Of a stretch of 5,184 nt of DNA, positions 1-5,184 are shown one piece after another (position 1 is the first letter of the stretch; each line of letters begins with the position of its first letter). The notes below the pieces were generated by a model that did no database searches, was not told where the DNA came from, and saw only the letters and a list, made by a program, of their open reading frames with translations. Source of the DNA: Bacteroidota bacterium. GTDB lineage: Bacteria > Bacteroidota > Bacteroidia > Flavobacteriales > Flavobacteriaceae. The position numbers were made by a program, and so were the translations under genes. The stretch covers positions 1 to 5,184 of the forward strand of contig JADWMI010000188.1 of the NCBI GenBank assembly GCA_015767395.1, in the 5' to 3' direction.

Positions 1-1925
1 GATGCGACATCGTATAAATCGCTTTTTACTACAGGAATTTTATTTTCATAAGTATGATAACCAAAGTTTTTACTATAAATTACTTTTCCATGTCTCGCCA
101 CCAAAACTTGCATACCGGGTGCCATAGTATCTTTTAAAACAAGCGCTGCTAATGAATCAATTTTTTTTAATTTTTCACTATCCAAACCTACATTTTCAGG
201 TATTGAATAACCCAATCTATTTAATGAATTGGTCTTTATCCCATAACCTTCGTCAAACTCATTTTTAATTGTAACAGGTAATTTTCCTTTTGTTTCAATG
301 GCTCCAAAAATCATTTGAGCTGAAATTTCTTGGGATAATGTACTGTTTTGATAGGACAATAAAAGTCCCTCAATATTTTCAAAGGTTTTAATCTTCAACA
401 AACTATATGGGCTCGCAAAAACATCTAAAATAACTTGTTTTTTCCTTGCTATTTCTTGTAGCCACACCAACTCATTACTAGAAAATTTAAATGATTTCCA
501 AGGATTTAAATTCGATTTATGATATCCAACTATTACCAAATTGTAAGGTACCAATTGCTGCATTAAATCATTTAAATTATTACCAGAAATTACATCAACC
601 TTTCCATAATTTTGAAGCATTGTAATGAAATCAGAATTCTTATCATCACCCAATTTCACATAGGCAATCTTCTTTTTATCTAAATTTTGAATTGGAAATA
701 TTTCACGCTCGTTTTTTAATAATGTTATCGAATGCTCGACCAAATTTCTATGTAATAATTCATCTTCAATAGTGTTGAGATCTTCCAATAAATGTTCAAT
801 CTCTATTGATTTGTGTTCATTTAATCCAGCCCAATACTTCGTTTTTAAAATTTTTCTGACTGAATGATTCAACCTTGCTTCTGTCAATTCACCAGATGTC
901 AATGCCTGCTTAAACCTTTCAACCGTTTCAGGAATTTTTAAGGGAACATCTAACAAATCATTTCCAGCCAAAATAGCAGCCAAATTTATTTCTTCCGAAG
1001 ATGAAAAATTAGCAGAAGCTTTCATATTCATTGCATCGGTAATGATCAGTCCTTTAAATTGTAATTCATCTTGTAACAAACCCGTTACAATAGGCTTTGA
1101 TAAAGATGAGGGTAGCGAGGAGTTTCTTTCTAAACTGGGAACACTCAAATGCGCCACCATAATACCAGCAATACCTTCAGTAATAATTTTTCGATATGGA
1201 TACAATTCAACAGAATCCAATCGTTCTCTTGTAAAATCTATAAGTGGTAAAGCATGGTGTGAATCTGTTTCTGTATCTCCATGACCTGGAAAATGCTTAG
1301 CACTTGCCAAAACATTTAAGCTTTGCAAACCTTTAGTAAAGGCTACGGATTTTTGCGCTACGTTTTCAGGGTTTTCACCAAAAGAACGGTTTCCAATTAT
1401 TGGATTATTCGGATTGATATTTACATCGACTACAGGTGCAAAATTCATATGAATCCCCAGCCTTTTGCAATGTTTGGCAACCTGAATACCAAATTTTGTT
1501 ATTAAATCATTATCCTCTACAGCTCCCAAAGTCATATTCCAAGGAAATCTAAAAGTATTCTTTAAGCGCATGTTTAGACCCCATTCTCCATCAATACCAA
1601 TAAGCAATGGGTATTTTGAAAGAGATTGATATTTATTCGTAAGTTGTGCCTGTTTTTCCGGAAGATCTTGAAAAAAAATGAGCGCCCCTATATGGTGTTT
1701 TTCAATTAAACCTTCAATAAATTTTTCATGGGCTACATCTTTATTTGAATAAGCTGCCACCATAAATAATTGACCAATTTTTTCCTCGACCGTCATCTTA
1801 TTCAACAAAGAATCAACCCATTTTTGTTGAGCTAAAGTATCTTTGGTTATTAATGGATCATTGCTTTGCGCTTTGACAAAGACAACGTTCAAAAGCATTA
1901 ATATGACCAGAAATTTTTTAATCAT
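1..1925 (-). CDS. Exported GH3 beta-N-acetylhexosaminidase (NagZ-like) fused to a beta-lactamase-family serine hydrolase domain; 3' part outside window
   Basis: Likely removes non-reducing beta-linked GlcNAc from peptidoglycan fragments outside the cytoplasm. The 641 residues present form one unbroken frame. Residues 1-19 are a Sec signal peptide (MIKK, hydrophobic core, cut near KA-Q). Residues about 35-365 are the GH3 catalytic barrel: IDGEWG at 111-116, GNRSFG at 178-183, and KHFPGHGDT at 210-218 followed by D221-S-H223. In NagZ enzymes that Asp-His pair is the acid/base dyad. D297 in IITDAM is the expected nucleophile. Residues about 395-565 look like the GH3 C-terminal alpha/beta domain. 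From about 580 a PF00144 beta-lactamase-type domain begins (GMQVLVARHGKVIYSKNFGY). The window stops at LYDVA, just where family members usually continue into the catalytic SxxK, so that serine cannot be seen. The start at 1925 is chosen because it gives a proper signal peptide; no Shine-Dalgarno is present. The gene is probably cotranscribed with the gene 47 bases upstream. The GH3 call is firm. NagZ specificity and an amidase role for the second domain are inferred. Confidence 0.93.
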   Translation of the reverse strand, partial: MIKKFLVILMLLNVVFVKAQSNDPLITKDTLAQQKWVDSLLNKMTVEEKIGQLFMVAAYSNKDVAHEKFIEGLIEKHHIGALIFFQDLPEKQAQLTNKYQSLSKYPLLIGIDGEWGLNMRLKNTFRFPWNMTLGAVEDNDLITKFGIQVAKHCKRLGIHMNFAPVVDVNINPNNPIIGNRSFGENPENVAQKSVAFTKGLQSLNVLASAKHFPGHGDTETDSHHALPLIDFTRERLDSVELYPYRKIITEGIAGIMVAHLSVPSLERNSSLPSSLSKPIVTGLLQDELQFKGLIITDAMNMKASANFSSSEEINLAAILAGNDLLDVPLKIPETVERFKQALTSGELTEARLNHSVRKILKTKYWAGLNEHKSIEIEHLLEDLNTIEDELLHRNLVEHSITLLKNEREIFPIQNLDKKKIAYVKLGDDKNSDFITMLQNYGKVDVISGNNLNDLMQQLVPYNLVIVGYHKSNLNPWKSFKFSSNELVWLQEIARKKQVILDVFASPYSLLKIKTFENIEGLLLSYQNSTLSQEISAQMIFGAIETKGKLPVTIKNEFDEGYGIKTNSLNRLGYSIPENVGLDSEKLKKIDSLAALVLKDTMAPGMQVLVARHGKVIYSKNFGYHTYENKIPVVKSDLYDVA

Positions 1926-1972
1926 TTCAATAAATTAGTGTAAAATTATTCTGTTTCTTTTAATGACTCACT
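1926..1972 (-). other. 47-base spacer between the 162-residue gene and the GH3 gene
   Basis: This AT-rich gap carries no convincing terminator hairpin. On the minus strand it contains TAATTTTA (1941-1948), which resembles a Bacteroidota -7 box, but no TTG lies about 19-20 bases upstream. I therefore favour read-through from the upstream gene over a dedicated promoter. The bases just before the GH3 start lack a Shine-Dalgarno sequence, as is usual in this phylum. Confidence 0.4.
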
Positions 1973-2461
1973 TTAGTTCACCAAAAAACGTTTGTGCCAG
2001 CTTTTGTCGGCTGTCACCTCCCAATTTTTCTCAAACTCAGCTTTTGTAGCAACCATATTATTAAAAACAACAGTGTTTGAAGTTATTTTTTCAAGTTTGG
2101 CATATTTTTGAAAATCGGCCATACTTACAATATTAACATTGCTATTATCTTTAAAGGAAATGTTTAATTTATTTGTTAAATCTGTTGAAAATTCCTTTTC
2201 AAGTTGTTTCATTAAATTTACAGAAGCATCAATAGAACAACCTGAAACATCATTATAATCTTCATCTACAACGATCGCTATAAACTGATTGTACTTAATT
2301 TTATAGGAAGCTTTTAAATCATCTCCATGCCTTCTCCAATTGTTTATAAAGGCTTCAATTTTTAAACTAATTTCATGAATTTCACTATCTGAAAATTCTC
2401 TACTTGATTGGTAAACCCAAACTCTTGCAGCGTCATCTAAACTTTCATAATTCACTAACAT
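1973..2461 (-). CDS. Conserved Bacteroidota protein of unknown function (family often labelled 'ABC transporter ATPase')
   Basis: This is a 162-residue soluble protein with no signal peptide or membrane segment. From memory it matches a small Bacteroidota family that databases often call 'ABC transporter ATPase'. Nothing in the sequence supports that name: there is no Walker A P-loop, no LSGGQ signature and no Walker B. Blocks that look family-like are ARVWVYQSSREF (12-23), the NNWRRHGDDLKA block (40-51), a beta-strand-like FIAIVVDED (60-68), SGCSIDAS (73-80, with Cys75 and Asp78), VVFNN (131-135) and a C-terminal NWEV...SWHKRF (146-159). The central hydrophobic strand followed by D-E-D and GCSID could form an active or binding site, but that is inference. 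Its start codon lies 2 bases after the exonuclease stop, so the two are very probably cotranscribed and translationally coupled. The start at 2461 is the only reasonable one, because the conserved sequence begins almost at once. Confidence 0.85.
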   Translation of the reverse strand: MLVNYESLDDAARVWVYQSSREFSDSEIHEISLKIEAFINNWRRHGDDLKASYKIKYNQFIAIVVDEDYNDVSGCSIDASVNLMKQLEKEFSTDLTNKLNISFKDNSNVNIVSMADFQKYAKLEKITSNTVVFNNMVATKAEFEKNWEVTADKSWHKRFLVN

Positions 2462-2463
2462 AT

Positions 2464-3282
2464 TTATAATTTTTGATTGAATTTATTTTTTAAATCGTTT
2501 ATTGAGTTATCAATTTTTCTAGGAAAAACAACCTCTCTAATTTCTTTTAAAACTTTTTTAGTATACAATGGGAAATCCGCATTTTGTATCCAAGAGAAAT
2601 AGCCTTTATCCGTTTTTAATACTTCAGCAACTTTACGCCCTTTGTATTTACCAAATGTAAATATCTCATCATCTTCTTTATCAAACTGAATAAACCCAGC
2701 AAAATCAGCTCTTTTATTAAATGTTGAATATTCACTTAAAAACTGAACATCATTTTCAACATCTTCATATTTATCCAACTGCGCTTTTAATATTTCATAG
2801 GTTGCCAAAGTATCAGCTTCAGCAGAATGGGCGTTTTCTAAACTTTTGCCACAATAAAACTGATAACCTGCACTTAAAGTACGCTCTTCTTTTTTATGAA
2901 AAATCACTTGAACATCAATAGCGACCCTACCCTTCATATCAAAATTCACCTCAGCACGCAACATTTCTTCCGCCAATAAGGGAATATCAAATCTATTTGA
3001 ATTAAAACCTGCCAAATCACAGCCTTTAATCATTTTACTTACTTCTGCTGCTAATTCGTTAAAAGTAGGCTCCGTAACAACTCTTTCATTTGTTATACCG
3101 TGGATATCTGAAGCTTCTTTTGGAATTTCCATTTCTGGATTTACCAACCAAGTTTTACTTTCCTTATTTCCATTTGGAAACACTTTTAATATAGAAATTT
3201 CAACAATTCTATCTTTTGCAATATTAATTCCGGTTGTTTCTAAATCGAAAAAAATGATTGGTTTTTTTAATATTAATTCCAT
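2464..3282 (-). CDS. DEDDh-family 3'-5' exonuclease (DnaQ-like) with ExoX-like C-terminal domain
   Basis: A 272-residue cytoplasmic protein predicted to remove nucleotides from DNA 3' ends, using two metal ions held by a DEDD set. Residues about 7-170 form the RNase T/DnaQ exonuclease fold. Exo I is FFDLETTG (D13, E15), Exo II is AGFNSNRFDIPLL with D99, and Exo III is AHSAEADTLAT with H152 and D157, so the DEDDh set is complete. SDIHGIT at 58-64 is also typical. Residues about 207-250 (FTFGKYKGRKVAEV, then YFSWIQNADFP) resemble the C-terminal domain of exonuclease X-like proteins. No polymerase, helicase or GIY-YIG domain is attached, so it is not a full DNA polymerase subunit. The frame stays open upstream to an ATG at 3384, but those 34 extra codons carry no family sequence and cover a promoter-like site; MELILKKPIIFFD is the natural start. 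The next gene begins 2 bases after the stop. Exact role (repair, proofreading or turnover) is unknown. Confidence 0.93.
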   Translation of the reverse strand: MELILKKPIIFFDLETTGINIAKDRIVEISILKVFPNGNKESKTWLVNPEMEIPKEASDIHGITNERVVTEPTFNELAAEVSKMIKGCDLAGFNSNRFDIPLLAEEMLRAEVNFDMKGRVAIDVQVIFHKKEERTLSAGYQFYCGKSLENAHSAEADTLATYEILKAQLDKYEDVENDVQFLSEYSTFNKRADFAGFIQFDKEDDEIFTFGKYKGRKVAEVLKTDKGYFSWIQNADFPLYTKKVLKEIREVVFPRKIDNSINDLKNKFNQKL

Positions 3283-3294
3283 AGTTTTTTTTGT

Positions 3295-3324
3295 AAAATA
3301 TAAGTGTAAATATACGACTTGCAA
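3295..3324 (-). promoter_or_regulatory. Candidate Bacteroidota-type promoter for the exonuclease operon
   Basis: On the minus strand TTG (3324-3322) is followed after 19 bases by TATATTTT (3302-3295), close to the TTG-N(17-23)-TAnnTTTG pattern described for Flavobacterium. Transcription would begin about 7 bases before the ATG at 3282, giving a very short leader. A second TATATTTA (3314-3307) lies nearby but has no well-spaced TTG. The region is AT-rich, so a chance match is possible. Confidence 0.4.
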
Positions 3325-3360
3325 TTTACGATTTATGGAATACTTATAAAGTTTATCCTT

Positions 3361-3392
3361 ACTTTTTAACAAAAATTTAAACAATAAAAAGT
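3361..3392. repeat. AT-rich inverted repeat directly after the PPK2 stop codon
   Basis: ACTTTTTA (3361-3368) and TAAAAAGT (3385-3392) are exact reverse complements, separated by 16 bases. The right arm abuts the PPK2 stop codon, where a terminator would be expected. The stem has only one G-C pair, and no clean T-run follows on the minus strand, so it would be a weak intrinsic terminator at best. It may be a chance product of base composition. Confidence 0.25.
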
Positions 3393-4241
3393 TTATTCGC
3401 TTTCAAGTTGTTTCTTATATTCTTCAAGATGAATTTGATATTTCTCAGGCAATGCTGGTTCTTGAAAATTATATTTTTTTAAGGTTTCTAAAATTATTTT
3501 TGCTGTAATTAAGCGAGCCGTTGGTTTATGATCAGCGGGAACAATATACCAAGGCGCTTGCTCTTTAGATGTTTTATTCAACAGCTCCTGATAACAAAAC
3601 TGATATTGATTCCAAAGTTTACGTTCTTTTAAATCGCTTGAAGAAAATTTCCAGTTTTTTTCTTTTAACCTCAACCGCCTTAACAAACGATTTTTCTGTT
3701 CTTCTTTTGAAAGGTTTAAAAAGAATTTCAAAATGATAGTCCCACTATTTGAAATATAGGATTCAAATGTATTAATTTCATCCATTCTATTGTTATAAAA
3801 AGCATCATTCAAATCATCAATACTCTTTATTGAAGGCAACTGCTCATTAAAAACATATTCAGGGTGTACGCGAGTTACCAATACATTTTCATAATGTGTT
3901 CGATTAAAAATACCGATTTTACCTTTTGCAGGCAAAGCAATATAATGACGCCAAATATAATCGTGCTTTAGTTCAGTTTCTGAAGGCACTTTAAAACTAT
4001 GAACTTCTATTCCTTGTGAATTCACATCTTTAAAAACTTCACGAATAAGGCTATCTTTCCCTGAGGTATCCATTCCCTGCAAACAAATTAAAACCCCAAA
4101 CTTTCCTTCTGCATACATAGCATCTTGAAGCTTACTTAATTTTTTACGTATTTTTTTAAGTTTCTTTACTGCTTTTTCGTCAACTTCTTTTGTTATAGAA
4201 TCTTTTAATTCAATGTTCTCTGTGACTTTGTATGTGTTCAT
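3393..4241 (-). CDS. ppk2: PPK2-family polyphosphate:nucleotide phosphotransferase (class III-like)
   Basis: A 282-residue cytoplasmic enzyme predicted to transfer phosphate from polyphosphate to AMP and/or ADP, restoring ADP or ATP. Residues 21-45 are a charged helical lead-in. Walker A is GMDTSGKD (56-63), with K62 in the P-loop. VNSQGIEVHSFKVPSETELKHDYIWR (within 73-98) and IGIFNRTHYENVLVTRVHPEY (within 109-129) are PPK2 hallmarks; the second holds the Walker B equivalent, N113-R114. The lid region has EEQKNRLLRRL (180-190) and KNWKFSSSDL (195-204), and the end carries APWYIVPADHKPTARL (229-244). The overall pattern fits PPK2 forms that act on both AMP and ADP (class III), but specificity is inferred. 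One position reads YEN where I recall many relatives having YED. The frame extends upstream to an ATG at 4307, but the first 22 codons look non-coding and cover the promoter-like site, so MNTYKVTENI is preferred. It diverges from the alpha/beta hydrolase gene. Confidence 0.93.
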   Translation of the reverse strand: MNTYKVTENIELKDSITKEVDEKAVKKLKKIRKKLSKLQDAMYAEGKFGVLICLQGMDTSGKDSLIREVFKDVNSQGIEVHSFKVPSETELKHDYIWRHYIALPAKGKIGIFNRTHYENVLVTRVHPEYVFNEQLPSIKSIDDLNDAFYNNRMDEINTFESYISNSGTIILKFFLNLSKEEQKNRLLRRLRLKEKNWKFSSSDLKERKLWNQYQFCYQELLNKTSKEQAPWYIVPADHKPTARLITAKIILETLKKYNFQEPALPEKYQIHLEEYKKQLESE

Positions 4242-4252
4242 TTTACTTTTTT

Positions 4253-4284
4253 TAAATATATAAAATTTGTGCCCTATTGACAAA
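4253..4284 (-). promoter_or_regulatory. Candidate promoter for the PPK2 gene
   Basis: On the minus strand TTTG (4284-4281) is followed after 20 bases by TATATTTA (4260-4253), a fair match to the Bacteroidota -33/-7 pattern. The predicted start site lies about 7 bases before the ATG at 4241, so the leader would be very short and the longer reading frame starting at 4307 could not be made from it. It interleaves with the opposing promoter of the alpha/beta hydrolase. Confidence 0.45.
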
Positions 4285-4286
4285 TT
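4264..4286. promoter_or_regulatory. 7-bp inverted repeat between divergent genes; possible operator
   Basis: AATTTGT (4264-4270) and ACAAATT (4280-4286) are exact reverse complements around a 9-base spacer that includes GCCC, one of the few GC-rich spots in this AT-rich spacer. Each arm contains one of the two opposing -33 elements. The symmetry could mark a binding site for a dimeric regulator controlling both genes, or could simply result from placing two TTTG boxes back to back. No regulator gene lies in the window. Confidence 0.35.
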
Positions 4287-4297
4287 CGATAATTTTG
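4266..4297 (+). promoter_or_regulatory. Candidate promoter for the alpha/beta hydrolase gene
   Basis: TTTG (4266-4269) and TAATTTTG (4290-4297) are separated by 20 bases. The second element is a perfect TAnnTTTG, making this the best promoter match in the window. Transcription would start near 4300, leaving a leader of roughly 10-13 bases before the ATG at 4313. No Shine-Dalgarno sequence is visible in that leader. Confidence 0.55.
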
Positions 4298-4312
4298 AAC
4301 AAAACAACCATC

Positions 4313-5184
4313 ATGAGAAAAATTTTATCTTTTATTATATGCGTTTGTGCATTTAACAGTTCAAACGCGCAAGTTGACCCAACAATTTTTGAGAAATTTG
4401 AATCGAAATTCGTAACTATTGATGGGTATAAAATTAATATTGAAATAAAAGGAACTGGAGAACCTATATTTTTTCTTCCTGGGGGACCTGGAAATTCTCA
4501 TGATTATATGCAAGGTGCTTTTGGTCAATATTATAAAACAAATACGGTCGTATTTTTTGATTTTTTAGGAAGAGGAAAATCTGATAATGCAAAAAAAAGC
4601 AATGAATATTCAATTGAAAATGATACGGATCTAATTGAAAAAATTAGAAAATATTTGGGTTTTGAAAAAATATCAATTGTTGGGCATTCTTACGGAACTG
4701 TCCCTGCTCAAAATTATGCCATTAAATACCCTGAAAACACAAACAAATTGGTTTTAATTGCAGGATTTCACAGTGGCATAATGTGGCAAGCCAATTGTGA
4801 TAGTTATAATGAATACGCTAAAAAACATTTTCCTGAAAAATGGTTAAAAGTAGATTCACTAAGAACTTTGGGATATGTTTCAACCGATAAGGAATTGATG
4901 GAGATTTATGGAAACTTTCCAACTAAATATATTTACTACCACAACACAAAAATTAAAGGTAATAGCCCTAAAACAAAATATAGAAATTGGAACAACGATG
5001 TATATGCTCAAATTATTGGAAGAGATGGTGATTTTGAAGTAAGTGGTGATATGATTGATATTGATTTTAGAAGGAAACTGAAAGATGTAAAATCTCCAAC
5101 TTTAATTACAGCAGGAAGATATGATGGCGTTTCTACACCTGAATTTAACGTTCAGTATAAAATATTTATGCCACAAGCTACCTT
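4313..5184 (+). CDS. Exported alpha/beta hydrolase, proline iminopeptidase-like; 3' end outside window
   Basis: The 290 codons present read without interruption. Residues 1-19 form a signal peptide (MRKI, hydrophobic core, cut near NA-Q), so the enzyme acts outside the cytoplasm. The mature part has the alpha/beta-hydrolase fold. An oxyanion-loop motif PGGPG (56-60) matches the HGGPG of proline iminopeptidases (peptidase family S33) except that Pro replaces His. FFDFLGRGKSD (81-91) corresponds to the usual D-x-x-G-x-G-x-S strand and turn. GHSYG (124-128) is the nucleophile elbow with Ser126. TLITAGRYDGVSTPE (263-277) places the acid at Asp271. The catalytic His should follow within the missing C-terminal part. 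A helical cap domain occupies about 155-250. Cys10 and Cys12 sit inside the signal-peptide core and do not make a lipobox. The substrate could be an N-terminal peptide residue or an ester; the fold alone does not decide. The gene is divergent from ppk2 and shares its 71-base control region. Confidence 0.9.
   Translation, partial: MRKILSFIICVCAFNSSNAQVDPTIFEKFESKFVTIDGYKINIEIKGTGEPIFFLPGGPGNSHDYMQGAFGQYYKTNTVVFFDFLGRGKSDNAKKSNEYSIENDTDLIEKIRKYLGFEKISIVGHSYGTVPAQNYAIKYPENTNKLVLIAGFHSGIMWQANCDSYNEYAKKHFPEKWLKVDSLRTLGYVSTDKELMEIYGNFPTKYIYYHNTKIKGNSPKTKYRNWNNDVYAQIIGRDGDFEVSGDMIDIDFRRKLKDVKSPTLITAGRYDGVSTPEFNVQYKIFMPQAT

Noticed and set aside
1042..1505. Open frames on the plus strand at 1042-1284 and 1323-1505
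   Set aside because: They lie antisense to the clearly coding GH3 catalytic domain, whose conserved KHFPGHGD and ITDAM motifs fall in this region. Their translations resemble no known family.
1941..1948. Possible -7 box (TAATTTTA on the minus strand) before the GH3 gene
   Set aside because: No TTG or TTTG sits at the required distance upstream, and in AT-rich DNA such octamers are expected by chance.
2721..2921. Open frame of 66 codons on the plus strand
   Set aside because: It is antisense to the exonuclease gene, overlapping the Exo III motif region. Its His/Leu-rich translation has no recognisable features.
3283..3384. 34-codon N-terminal extension of the exonuclease
   Set aside because: It precedes the conserved fold start, lacks a signal peptide or known motif, and covers a promoter-like site. 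Its AT-rich codons look like translated intergenic DNA.
4242..4307. 22-codon N-terminal extension of PPK2
   Set aside because: It occupies most of the 71-base divergent spacer, covers the promoter-like elements, and matches nothing expected at PPK2 N-termini.
4340..4348. Cysteines at residues 10 and 12 of the alpha/beta hydrolase as a lipoprotein anchor
   Set aside because: They lie within the hydrophobic core, the residues before them do not form a lipobox, and a standard signal peptidase I site (NA-Q) follows at 18-20.
1..5184. Defence system, mobile element or CRISPR array
   Set aside because: No transposase, integrase, Cas protein, toxin-antitoxin pair, direct-repeat array or tRNA attachment site was found. 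A DEDDh exonuclease beside an unknown protein is not enough to claim a defence system.

Overview
The window looks like chromosomal DNA of a member of the Flavobacteriaceae (phylum Bacteroidota). Four things point there: AT-rich coding sequence; no Shine-Dalgarno sequences, with A-rich start regions instead; promoter-like sites of the Bacteroidota type (TTG/TTTG, about 19-20 bases, TAnnTTTG); and signal peptides ending in A-Q. The protein families fit as well, above all a small conserved protein that I know only from Bacteroidota, and a GH3 plus beta-lactamase fusion typical of the phylum. No rRNA, tRNA, CRISPR array, insertion sequence, integrase or phage gene was seen. No stretch longer than about 110 bases lacks a gene.

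Layout: five genes. Four lie on the minus strand, in transcription order: a PPK2-family polyphosphate:nucleotide phosphotransferase (4241 to 3393); a DEDDh 3'-5' exonuclease with an ExoX-like C-terminal domain (3282 to 2464); a 162-residue conserved protein of unknown function (2461 to 1973); and an exported GH3 beta-N-acetylhexosaminidase fused to a beta-lactamase-family serine hydrolase domain (from 1925, running off the left edge). One gene is on the plus strand: an exported alpha/beta hydrolase resembling proline iminopeptidase (from 4313, running off the right edge). Both edge genes are incomplete only because the window ends. Each reads as one uninterrupted frame, 641 and 290 codons long.

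The exonuclease and the 162-residue gene are only 2 bases apart, and the GH3 gene follows after 47 bases, so these three probably share a transcript. The 110-base gap behind PPK2 contains a promoter-like site for the exonuclease. PPK2 and the alpha/beta hydrolase diverge from a 71-base spacer with interleaved promoter-like sites, whose -33 elements are the two arms of a 7-bp inverted repeat.

The functions are mostly housekeeping: nucleotide phosphorylation from polyphosphate, DNA 3'-end processing, peptidoglycan recycling and peptide or ester hydrolysis outside the cytoplasm. I see no convincing new multi-gene system. The points most worth a second look are the unknown 162-residue protein coupled to the exonuclease, the fused cell-wall enzyme, and the compact divergent promoter.
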